Shown in pieces: positions 21,683 through 33,500 of a stretch of 43,667 bases of DNA. Position 1 is the first letter of the stretch, and the number at the start of each line of letters is the position of its first letter. Under the pieces are notes generated by a model. That model was given only the letters and a program-made list of their open reading frames with translations. It did no database searches and had not been told where the DNA came from. The translations under genes and the position numbers were made by a program. The DNA is from a virus. Location: the IMG/VR virus record IMGVR_UViG_3300023116_000092, positions 1 to 43,667 of that record. One strand, written 5' to 3'.

Positions 21683-23392
21683 GTGAGCGAAGACATCCAA
21701 AAAGTCAAGACTCAAGTTGAAGAGTTGGCTTTTGCTTTGGAAGCGTTGGGTATCATTCAACAGCAACATTCAGCCAAAATGGGAATTGCTGAGAAAGCCG
21801 TCGGGAAGTTCAAAGTCGCGCTAAAAAAGAATCCAATTTCACTTGTAGTCGCGAACCTTTTGAGTATGGGTAAAGCGGTTGGCGATGTCACATCGTTCAT
21901 CGCCAACTCTGCCGCAATGAGCGTCAAAGAACGAGAAGAACGCTACAAAAACATGACCATCATGCAGAAACTTACGACGCAGATGTTTCTTTTCGGCGGT
22001 ATCGCAAAAATGAACAATAAGATTTTGAACACCGCCAACAATCGTTTTACTCGTTTAACAGCGCGCGTATTCGGATTGGTGGGGATATTCCTTGTCGTCG
22101 GTTTCGCGCTGGCGGCACTATCATTGGCGATTGACGGCACGAATAGCGATGTTCTCAACATCACCGAAAAAATGGGGCCGATGCATGACGCGATGCAAGG
22201 CTTGGCGCTCATCATCAGCGGCGAAGGCGACGAGGGTTTAGCGGCGCTCTTTGACATTCTCGCGGTTTCAATTTTCGGTGCGGCGGCGGCGATGGCCGTT
22301 TTCAACGGACGCGCGTCTCTCCTTATTGGCGCTGGTTTAGCCATCGTTGGAACCTATCAACTCGTCAAGAATGAAACAGGCGAATCAACTATCGCTTTCA
22401 TGGGCGCGGTGGCGGTTGCTCTTGGACTGACGGCTGGTTTTTACCTCTTGAGAGCGGCAATGGTCGGTTTAGCAACAGGCACAATGGGCGCGGCTTCTTT
22501 GACTGTTGCAACAATTCTTGGCGGTTTTGCTTTGATTTTTGGTGGGCTTGTCGGCCTTTACATGTATATGACAGGCGCAGGTGAAGGACTCAAAGGATTC
22601 TTGCTTGGTTTGTTCAGCGTGATTGCTATTGCAGTTGGGGCGCTTTTACTTGGTGTTATGAGCATACCTGTTGCCGTCGGATTGGCTTTGGTTTTCTTGG
22701 TCGCGACTATTATACGCTATTGGGATGAAGTTAAAATCATTGGCGCGACAATGTGGGGTTGGATAAAGGGCCTCGGTGGGCTGATTTGGTATGGTTTGCT
22801 GGCTGGTTTGGGGCTGGTTGTAGGCATTATCGTAGGTTTCTTCGCGGTTTGGGCTACGATTATTTTTGGAACAGTCAACGGTATTTGGACTGCTTTGGTT
22901 GATGTAGTGACAGGCTTTTGGACGGCTTTGACAGGCGGTGGAGATGCGCTCAAAGAATGGTTCTTGAGCATCCCCGAAACGCTCAAGGACGGGTTTTTAA
23001 ACGGATTCAAAAGTGTCTTTTCGTCGGTGATTGACATTTACAATGACTTCGCGGATAAAATGAGTTTTGATATTCCCGATTGGGTCCCTAAAATCGGAGG
23101 TCAAACTTTCAATCTACCTAAAATCCCTAAGTTTGCAAAAGGCGGTATCGTCACAGGACCAACGCTCGCGATGATTGGTGATAACCCATCGGGTAAAGAA
23201 GCCGTTGTGCCTTTAGAAAAAGCGGGAGAAATGGGCTTTGGTGGCGGCGGGCCTATCACTATCAACATCAATGTCGGAGGCGTCACCGACCGAACCGATA
23301 AGAAGCAACTTGCGCGCGAAATTGGTGACCTCGTTCGTGCTGAAATGGCGCGTGGTGGGCGTTCTTACGGCAACAGGAGGTCGGCGGTATGA
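21683..23392 (+). CDS. Tape measure protein, short and highly hydrophobic
   Basis: 569 residues, GTG start at 21683 after AGGGGTGGTG. Residues about 130-410 hold eight or more long hydrophobic, Gly/Ala-rich segments (for example VFGLVGIFLVVGFALAALSL and LLAGLGLVVGIIVGFFAVWA). The C-terminus has the tape measure signature KGGIVTGPTLAMIGDNPSGK with EAVVPLE (about 485-512) and a final GGPITININVGG strand. Tape measure proteins set tail length and later enter the host membrane to help DNA pass. The length is modest, implying a short tail of very roughly 80-90 nm at 1.5 angstroms per residue. Overlaps the next gene by ATGA. Confidence 0.88.
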   Translation: MSEDIQKVKTQVEELAFALEALGIIQQQHSAKMGIAEKAVGKFKVALKKNPISLVVANLLSMGKAVGDVTSFIANSAAMSVKEREERYKNMTIMQKLTTQMFLFGGIAKMNNKILNTANNRFTRLTARVFGLVGIFLVVGFALAALSLAIDGTNSDVLNITEKMGPMHDAMQGLALIISGEGDEGLAALFDILAVSIFGAAAAMAVFNGRASLLIGAGLAIVGTYQLVKNETGESTIAFMGAVAVALGLTAGFYLLRAAMVGLATGTMGAASLTVATILGGFALIFGGLVGLYMYMTGAGEGLKGFLLGLFSVIAIAVGALLLGVMSIPVAVGLALVFLVATIIRYWDEVKIIGATMWGWIKGLGGLIWYGLLAGLGLVVGIIVGFFAVWATIIFGTVNGIWTALVDVVTGFWTALTGGGDALKEWFLSIPETLKDGFLNGFKSVFSSVIDIYNDFADKMSFDIPDWVPKIGGQTFNLPKIPKFAKGGIVTGPTLAMIGDNPSGKEAVVPLEKAGEMGFGGGGPITININVGGVTDRTDKKQLAREIGDLVRAEMARGGRSYGNRRSAV

Positions 23393-24576
23393 CGAAGGTT
23401 CGTTTGATTCGCAATGACGGTGAAGTGCTTGAAGTTGATGTGACGGGGTATAGCATGAATATCACGCGCTCCGTTCCTATTCTCAATGTTCCCGTTCTTG
23501 GTGAGCGCTACGGTGTTGACATGAACATGGTGAGCGCCGACTTCCGACTAAGCGTTATCCTCGCTGACGACGATTGCACCGCATCCAACACCGAAGCAAC
23601 AAGCGCCGTGGGGTCAATTGATTTTAGCGCACTCAAGGACAATAGCGGAGGTAGCCATGCTATCATGATGACAGGCGATGGCGGAGCGACTGACCCTGCT
23701 GACATCAACGGATATTTTTTTGAAATTGAAACGGCCTATACGGGACAGAACACCACGCGTAAACCTGTTCGCGTTGTGTTTGATTCAAGCACCGCGTCTC
23801 ATAGCGCGGTCAACAATCCACCTATCACTACCGTGGGCATCAGCGGAGCAACTACGGGCGCGCTCATTGCTTCGCGAATCAAGACTGCATTGGAAGGCGC
23901 GGCAGGGCAATACACCGACCAACTTACAACAGGCGGTGGGACGAACTTTGTTGATGCTTTCACCATCACCGCAGGCGTGGGTAAGAACCTGTCCTCCAAC
24001 TGCAAACTGACATTTACTGCGACTGAAAAAGGCAAAGAAGGCAACAACGAAACGCCTTCATTCAGCACAAACTTCGGTAAAAACACACCATTCTTTGAAA
24101 CATTTGGCGGCGGTAAAGACCGCACATGCAAAAGCGCGGGAGACAAACTCCAAGACCTTATCGCGTATGTCGGGAACGCCAGCCTTGCTGGTGTGTCGGG
24201 TCGTGCTATTGGTGGCCCTGCAAACCCCGACGACCCCAAAGCGTTGATTGAGGCAGACATTTCTTTGGCGACGCGTCAAACGGCTGACTACATCGTCGGT
24301 ATGCAATTGCCTTACAACTCCATTGTGACATCACCAAACGCCGCAACAGAGGACTATGTTGAACGCAACTTCATCATCGTGACAGGTCGCTCAAACGCTG
24401 ACGAGCAAGACTCGCACGCGAACACTCTTAGCGTCTCTACTTTATTTGACCCAACCAATCCATTCACAGGCATTGCGGGAACCGTTGTAGCAATGGGATT
24501 CTCTTACAACGCGGGTGAGAATGTTTACGAAGGCGACCTTACCTTCCAGCCGATTGATTTCATTGTGGGGACATGA
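23389..24576 (+). CDS. Distal tail-like protein with shared insertion module
   Basis: 395 residues; ATG 23389 overlaps the tape measure stop. The first 65 residues (VRLIRNDGEVLEVDVTGYSM, LGERYGVDMNMVSADFRLSV) and the last 90 (TADYIVGMQLPYNS, EDYVERNFIIVTGRS, YEGDLTFQPIDFIVG) look like a tube or distal tail fold. The middle (about 105-245) is an insert: YFFEIETAYTGQ, TGALIASRIKTALEG, LTFTATEKGKEGNNET. The same insert type appears in the connector at 15516. Proteins just after the tape measure normally form the tail end on which the hub sits. Exact equivalence to a distal tail protein is inference. Confidence 0.65.
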   Translation: MTKVRLIRNDGEVLEVDVTGYSMNITRSVPILNVPVLGERYGVDMNMVSADFRLSVILADDDCTASNTEATSAVGSIDFSALKDNSGGSHAIMMTGDGGATDPADINGYFFEIETAYTGQNTTRKPVRVVFDSSTASHSAVNNPPITTVGISGATTGALIASRIKTALEGAAGQYTDQLTTGGGTNFVDAFTITAGVGKNLSSNCKLTFTATEKGKEGNNETPSFSTNFGKNTPFFETFGGGKDRTCKSAGDKLQDLIAYVGNASLAGVSGRAIGGPANPDDPKALIEADISLATRQTADYIVGMQLPYNSIVTSPNAATEDYVERNFIIVTGRSNADEQDSHANTLSVSTLFDPTNPFTGIAGTVVAMGFSYNAGENVYEGDLTFQPIDFIVGT

Positions 24577-24577
24577 G

Positions 24578-27500
24578 ATGGCGGTTATTGGGCAATCAAG
24601 TCACGCGTTGTTCTTCAATGGCGTGAGCGATAGCGTCGTTTGCCCTCAAGGTGATTTTACACAAACAGGCCATAAGCGCGTGTTAAACGGTAGTGAAGCG
24701 CGCTCTTCTGCCCCTGTTATGCAAGAAGGCGACAGTCATCGTTTCGCTAAAGGCGTCAACCAAGTGTTGGATAAGTTCACGCTTGAAGCATGGGTGTCGC
24801 CCGACTGCGGCGGTGTTATCGCCAGCAAAGCAGGCTTGTTTGAATTGCGCATGGGTTCGGTGGACGCACCTGCCGCCGCTTCGTTTTCCGTCACTTTCAG
24901 CAATGGCGTATCGCTTATCGCGACAACGGCAAACAACTATCCTACCGCGGCAGGTTCGTTCATTTCCAACAATGTTGGCTACAACATTGGTCAACGCGAA
25001 CTGTATCACATCATGGGTGAGTTCAACGGTCAACAAATCAAACTCTATGTCAACGGCGAACTGATGGCCTCGGAACGCATGAACAAAAAGCACACTTGCA
25101 ATATCAACGACCAAGACCTGTTTATCGGTGGCGAAGGCGGAGAATACCGTGGCTACATTGAATCGGTGCATTGGAAAAGCGATGTGAGTGAAGCAAGCAC
25201 GCGCGCACAACCAACTCTTCGCTCAACCAGCACAATTGGGCTTTGGCGATTTGAAGAGCCTGTTGAGGTTGACAACACCGAGTTCAGCATCACATCAGCC
25301 GTGTCAGCAGGGGACACCAGCATCACCATTGGTGCTACGGCTTGTCAAACGCTTTACGAAACGGTGAGCGGTAAGTCCGATACTCTTTCAAGCAACTACA
25401 CGCTGGAAAGCCTCGGCAACTATCGTGTAGCCAACGCCGCGCATAGCGGCGGCGCGCAGGTCATCAGCGTGGCTCACACGCCGTTTAACCTACTCATCAA
25501 TCCAACAGGCACAGATACGCTCACAGGCATACCCAACGGCACGCCACCCGAACGCGTGCGGTTGAAGCAAATCAACACCAACGGAACAATCACGGTTGAG
25601 AGCATTCACCTTGACTTTGGAGTATCACCCGACACAGGCTCACGGGGAGTGCTTCATGCGCGCACCGCACTCAACGCAACCAACAACCTCGCCAGCGATT
25701 CAACAATGGTTCTCATTCGCTCTGACCTGTTGATTGATAGCATTTCGGGGAAGCCGTATCAAACCATCGGCACAGGCAGTCAAGCGATTGACCGGACAGG
25801 CGCGATGGTGATTGACGAGAGCGGCAACGGCTTTCACGGGTTTATGTTTTCGCGCAACATTGCTACGGGCAACAACTTCTCACCTTCGTCATGGTCGTTG
25901 GATAACAGGTTCAAAATTGGACACACGGGTCGCCACAAGTTTTCTCATCGCGAAGGCCATCCATACCTACGCCTGCTTCCACCCACTCACTCACAGGATA
26001 TAACGCGAACAATTGACGGCATTGCTGATGATGTGCTGGTTACCTTCGCTGGACCATATCTTGGACTCAAAGAACAGTTGCCCATCAACAGCAAAATTGA
26101 GGTCACACATACGGCTATCAATTCTCGCGTTTCTCAAATTATTGTCAGAACGCAAACAAAAGGAATAGTGAGAAATGGCTTGGCGAGCATTGATGCTCAT
26201 CGCGATGGTGTCATTGCAATATCGGTTGATGACATTCGCCCCTTCTTGCTCAAAGGTGGCGGCATTGATGTGTCCTCAACCGACGATGCTCAATACAAAA
26301 AACACCTTACACCCGAAACAGAGTCGCGTGTAGCCATCCTTGAAGTGTCGGGGCTGGATGCGGGGTATGTTGAAATCCACTACAACGCCATTGACCTTAC
26401 AGGAGGTAAAATGGGACTCAACGACCCTGCGTTGCTCATCACCAAAACTGTTCCCGATGCAGGTTCGTTGTTGAACGGCCAGCGCGTAGCGGCGCACATT
26501 GCTGATGCGGTGGGTGCAAACGCAAACATTCACGCCGCAGGCGGCGTTATCTATGCAACACCCGAAGACATTGGCGACGGCAACCTTGCGCTTCTTCCTC
26601 ACTATTTGGTGGGTGATAACACAGGCGGGATTGAATACGAAGAAGAGTTGGATGAGTCGCTCATCCCATCCAACTACGCACCTCGCGCAACAGGAGATGA
26701 ACCGCAGAAGCCGCCTCAAGGTGTAGGGACAACGAAGCACCCGTCAGCCTATCACAAGTTGCATCTGCAACCACGCAAGCGCGGAGCAAGCGACCCTCCC
26801 GTTGGAAGCGCACCAACTCGTTATCAAGAAAGCAAACAGTTCGCGTCGCAGAAAGGTGGCGCATTTGAAATGTTTGACATTATTGATAACGACAAAGACG
26901 GCGATAATCACATCATCATTGTGCAACCAAGCAAGCGCGAGCGCACTATGCAGTTGTCAAGAGTGACGAGCAACGCACTTGATGCAAGCGACCCTACGCG
27001 ATTTTTAGTTGAGTTCGTTCAATCGGTTTGCCGTATGTCTTCAATGCAAATCAAAGACTCTGCAAGTGGTCGCACTCTTTACATGGAAGGTAAAGGTTTG
27101 ATGGATGATGTGTCCGACCAAACTGTTTCTTACACAGGCGACGGTAGTCCCGATTCACACATTGTCAAAGAGATTCAACCGGGCGCACCTGTCGTGTCGG
27201 TCACGCTTGGTGGTGCTGGTCAAGGCGCTGTCAACACGAAGCCGACATGGGACCCTGCGGCGTTGTCGCGCGTTGGTTGGAACACTCGCCATTCAACAAG
27301 CGCGCAAGTGAATAGCGTTGACACATCTCTATTGCAAATTAGCGTCAACCCGCTCAACAACCTTTCTCCTTCGCTTACAACATGGGGGACATACGGTTTC
27401 CCCGCCACGGGGCGCGTTTATTTGCCGAACGGTGCAAGTGCTGAATACACCAGCAGAACGGGTGTTTCGTTTCAATTCGCAAGCGGAGTGCATTTTGGAA

Positions 27501-30500
27501 GTGGAAAGTTTGAACTCTCTAACGGAAGAGAAGTTGGTTCGTTTGTTGATTGGGTAACGCAAACAGGTGTGACTCTTGGTGCAACTCTTCTTCTTGATTC
27601 GTCGTTCAGTTCTGCTTCTATTTGCGCCGACGGAACCACCGTCAATGACCGTCTGTTTCAGTCTATTGGTTCAGTCCAGCACGATTATCAATTGGGGACG
27701 CAATATGCCAGCACGCGCGCGCTTGTTGAAATCCCACTATTCCCTCAACAATTTTTTGAAGACCGCGACGCTGGTGTATTCCCCGGACCCGACAACAGTA
27801 TGAAATTGCACCTTGACGCAACCATGACTGCTCACACATGGAATCCTTCTCCGGTCGGTCGTCGCGCACCCAATTATCCTGCTAACGACTACGAGGCTTA
27901 CGGGCAATACCAATACCGTCTTGTCAATGATTTACCCATACGCGCAACAATACGACGATACGAGCGAAAAGGAAGTAACACCGAACTTTTAATTCAAGAA
28001 GGCTCACCTCGCATTCCCGAATCGGACTTTAATGCCGCTGGTCCTGTTCGCGGAGTTAGCACAGGGAGAACACGGCGAGTTATTTTAGGCAACGGCGAGT
28101 GGGCGTATTACGAAAAAAACGGCATTACTATCACACTCAGCCATACCGCAGGTCATTCAAGTGAAGACTTCTTTTCGTCGTTAGAGGTTGGCGCTCAAAT
28201 CATTGTTGGCGCGGTTGCAGACGGCAATAACTTTCCAATGACAGGTGACGACAATTATGCGTCATCTGCTCAAGAATACCGACGACCGTTTTACTACGAC
28301 CGAGGTAGCGTGATGACACAGGGTGGCAACCTTGACTACGGACTCCGCCAATATGTCAGCGCGGTTGAGTTCAAGGCTGGTCCTCTTGCAAATCCCCACC
28401 TTGCTCGTATTGAAACGCGCGGAGCAAAACTCACTTTGATTGGACTCAAAACGGGGCAAACTTTCTATTTTGAAGGCAACTTGCCCAAAGGACACCTGCC
28501 GACCAACTACGCGTTTGCCGCTATCAACGAAGCCACAGGTCGTAAGTATCAAATTACTTACAACTCATCAACCGCAGAAAATGAATTAACAACTGCGGCA
28601 CACCCTGTTCTTGATAGCGGCGCACCAAACCTCGCGATAAACGATGTTATCACCGTCATCGGCATTTACGCGACCAATGCAACAACACTCCCTCTCAAGC
28701 AAGAAGACGGCATCGCTAACTCAACATGGAACAATCCATATTGCGGCGGCGGTTTGCGCTATGGTGATACGGTTTGGATGAACATGCACTACACCAACCC
28801 GCACGCAATTGAGGGTATGTTTTGTAAGTCGCGAGGTGTTCTTAACGAATACGAGGTGTGGAGTGGTTTCAATGGCGGTAAGGGTGCGTTGGGAGTTGAA
28901 GCGCGCGACACTCTTCCTCTTGAGAACTTCCTTATTGGCGATACTTGCATTGAGACTGCTCGCAATTTTGTTCAACATGTAAACAAAACCATTGAACTCA
29001 ATTGGGCTGAACTCGGACACACTACATCTACTCCTGTGGTCGCATACCTTGACCCCTACCTCAGCACCGAGCAACACGCTCGCGTTTTGCTTTACGATGT
29101 TGAACATGACCGCGAGTTTATCGCGTTTCACGATTTGCACATGCAAGTTCAAACGAGTGCAACAACTCCAACGATTGAAGGTCTTGATGTAGCGGCTGGA
29201 TTCAAAACACAACGCAAGGATAAAGCCACAACATCAAGCACCGACGCGCAAACCATTAACAGCGTCACCTACAATCTCATCAAAGACGAAGGTAAGTCTC
29301 AATTTGTTGAAGGCGCATACGCTCACAAATCATGGTGGTTGATGGACAACGCGTATTTGGCTACATCGGGTGTTGCGTCTAACCATTATGTTCGCAAAAC
29401 GCGTGTTACAGAACATACAATTGCTTTCGGTGACGAGTCTGTTGAATACGGCCAAGGACGACTTGCACAGTCAACTCTTGATATTGACGCGGCGGCAACC
29501 CGACATGCTGAAACGGCAGACCATGATGTGTCCGAAGCCATCGTTGACGACACGACAGGGCATTACGAGTTTAGCGCTACATTCTTTGACTCACCCGAAG
29601 GAACACGCGTTATTTCAGCCTTCCTTTGTTTGAAGGGTAAGCGTGCTACAAACAACAGCATTGCTGATAGTCGGTTAAGTCAACTCCCCCATTGGACTGA
29701 AATGGATTTTGTTCGCCGCCTCACAATTGACATGGGCGAAGTTGGATTGCGCGAAGGTGTCACAGACATTGAAGCGGCGGCTCGCGAAGTTGTCCGTCTC
29801 ATTAACCAAGGCGGTGCGCCCAACGGTCGTAGTAGTCAACGCCGTCCATCCGACCAATACGCAGGCGAAGGAGAACGGTTTGACATCAATCGTCGTTCTG
29901 TATCAGTCGCAGGTAGCGACACAAATGAACCAACTGACGCTACCGCTATTCACCATCATGCAGACTTTGCAGTCACAGGGTCAACTTACGACCCCGCTCC
30001 ATTTTGGAATACAACAACTGCGTTCACATCATTTGACCGTGGTTCACACATGGGATATTTGCGCGCTCACATTGGTCGCGTAGTTGAGGATGCAAACGGC
30101 AACGAAGGGTATAGCATCGTTATTCACTCAACTGTTCCCGGTGCAACAGGACGCAATTTTTGTGCATGGTTGGACAATAGTAAATCACAGGTTGAATACA
30201 AACCTCAATTTCTTATTGGACATGGTGGGCGCTTCCGCAATTTCTTTTGTTCTCCACCCGAAATGGCTGGTGAAAACATGCATCCAGCACCTATGCCGAT
30301 TGACAAAAACGGCAAACCGTTTGCGCCAATTACAACCTTGCGCGAATATGTAGCATTGGACGAAGCCGCTGATGAGTTCATCACCAACCTTCACCTTGGA
30401 TACGAAGCCAACTACAACACAACGACGGACGGTCAAGAAAGCCCCAACACAGGCGCTTCAACAGGGCGCTCTTCTAACAGCGGCGCAATGGAGTCATTTG

Positions 30501-33500
30501 AAAATGCAGGTCAAAAGTTCACTATCCGAGAAGGATTGCAGATAGGGACACGCGCAAAGTCAAGAGTCAATTTTGGTGGTATTGTCGCCGCTGGTGTTCC
30601 GGGTTTTGCACCCGACGCGGGGCTTTGGGGTTTTGGCGAAGACGGAAAATCCAGCGGTCGTTTTGTTAAAATCTACGGTGAATATCTATCTACCGCTTCA
30701 AACTATTATTCCGCATATCCTACTTACGCTCCTGCTTATGAGACAAATGACACAATAACAGGGACGCAACCGCTTTACGGATTAAAAATGGTTGACCACC
30801 GAGGAAAGTCACATATCATTCGCTACATTTACCGTCGCGCAGGTGACACATTTTCTCACAAAAACTCGGTGATGCCGACAACAATTGATGAAGAAACGCT
30901 CATTCATTTCAATGACCGAGATATTGCGCAAGGTGGGTTTACGATTGGCGCTAACATGTGGGGTCAAGGTGGAGACGGAACGCCTTTCTTTTACACGGGA
31001 AGCACAGACAAAGCGTGGCGCGGAAACAAATGGCGCGGTGTTTACACACCCAACGCAGGTTACGCCGTTAGCGTTGATGCATCAATGGCGAACAACACAC
31101 TCGGCATTCACGATGCGAGCGGTTACGGGTATTACGACAACGGAATATGGCATCATTTGCCCGATGTTGATGATGTTCTCGGTTGGATGGGGTTCCCCGA
31201 TAGTGGTTTGGTGTGGTTGGCAATTCCTTCATCATCGTCTCAATACGAAAATGTCGGTGTTGTTTTCTCTTACACATCGCGCACACACAACGGTCGCGCG
31301 GGTCCACACACTTTCTTTGGGCTTGAAGGAGAAGGTGCAGACTCAATCATAGCAACTTGGTTTAGCACCGCGGCAAAGCGTGGCCCGACGGCTTACAACA
31401 ACGATGCCGCGCCTGTTATTATCAGTCCTCACCTTAACCAAACAACCATCGTAACCGACGAATTGATTGCCGCGGCGACGGCTTATGCTTTCACCGTTGA
31501 CCCGAACGAAGAAGACCAATTCTTTGACTGTTCACATTTGCGCGCACCCGATGGACGCACCTATGGTGAAATTATGGGTGAAAACGCGCAGACTGCAATC
31601 AAAATAACAACTTTCAACCCGAACAAACAAGTGATACCTCTTCGTTCAATGTTCAGCGTTTCATTGTCAAAGGATTGGGGCATCAACGCAAGTAGTAAAG
31701 AAAGCGCAGACCAAATCGCTACACATGGTTCGGGCGGTCAATTCGGAGGCATAACAGTAACTCAAGACCTCAACGCTTTGATGCTTGATTGCGGCTATCT
31801 ACCAAGCACGCTATTGACAATATCAACGCGCTATCGTGGCTACAACGCTAACACGGCCACACCTATTCTCGTTGACCAAACCAACAACGCTGTTCCGACT
31901 GATGATTGGCAAAAACATTTGCGCGGTGACAAGTTTACACGATTTGAGGGTGACCACATCACTCCTGCTCTTGAGGCTCACACTTTTGAGTTGGATACTC
32001 AATCGGGTAGTCTCCCATCGGGTGAAAAAGACACTTATCAACTTGAGTTGCGCGACCCTCACAACTTTGCGGTCCTTGGTCGGCAATATGCATGGCAATT
32101 GCAACATGTTGACCCAAGCGGTAACAATCTCAACAGCAATGTTCATACTGAGTTTGGTGGGGCTATTGACGGCTCATGGTCGCCGTTCAAACGCATGGAC
32201 TTGACTGAAGATTCCTACATTTATTGTGCGGCTTTTAGCCCCATTGAGCGCGGTAGTGGAGAGGCAATAGTAGTCGCCAATCAAATGATTGGGTGGCATA
32301 ATGAAGAGACAAAGGGAGACTTCCGAACCTTGTTGGGTAGCACAGGTCAACTGATGCAACGCTTCAAGTTTGTCAACGATATTCAAGGTATGCGTTTGCG
32401 CGCAAATCGGCGAGGCAATCCGTTACTTTACTTCCGAGGTGGGCATGATAGCGTTGACCATCATGTCCCGCTTTACTTCGGAGGTGGATTTAGCGGCGTC
32501 GTCATGGACATTAACGATGGGTCGCGAACGGATTATTCTTCGCACAACAAGCACCCCTACGCAAGCGGTCCAACAGGTAGCGCAGGATTGCAGGACATTG
32601 GCGAAAAAATGGGCGCATACGCGCTTCTTGATACGACGGCTATGTTCGCTATGTTTCCCGCAACGGCGTTAGCGAATCAACATCGCGGTGAGGCTTCACC
32701 TCCGTTTGCAAATGTTGACGCAGTTCTCAACCCCGACATTGACGGCAACACGGACACCCATAGTATTCCAAACACCACTTACACCAATGTCAAAGTTGCT
32801 CAACCGATGCCTGTCATTCTTCGTTTTGCTCATCCTTACGCGCGCTACAACGATAGTGAAAATAGTGTAGCCTACATGATATTTGGCCCCGGTCAATCAG
32901 TCCCTAAACATTGGAGCGGTGAAAGCGCAACTTTGACAACATCAGTTGAGCCGTCTGCAAAGTGGACGGCGGCGTGGAAAAAATACTGTTCGCTTGATGG
33001 TGCAATGGCGACAACTTTCAATCAAGGCGTAGAGTCGGGTTATTTCCTACCTAATGAGTTGAGCAATGGGACGCTCAATAGCGCAAATAATGAGTTTTTA
33101 CCACCGACAGACGCATACGGTGCAAACAATGTATTCCCATACGAGACATTCCGTCATTGGGAACCGTCGTATGGTTCACCGAATAGCGCATTTAACCAAA
33201 CGCTATCAACCCAAGGCCGTTATGTCAGCAGTCATTTTTTCGCTCCGACATCTGTAATTCAAAGCGCGGCAAACGAATACGGTCACCCATTTTCTCACTA
33301 CAATGCAAGTGCGCGCTTTGCAACTGCAATTGACAATTTTAGCATCAGCAAACTTGTGTTTCACCTTGATGGGGGCTACACCGCGGGCGGTTCATGGTTT
33401 GACAATAGCGTGCGCAAAAATCCACCACATCCTGTTACAGCGACGCTGGTTAATTCAGCAAACGCGGCGGTGCAATACATTGACCGTATCGGCCTCAACG

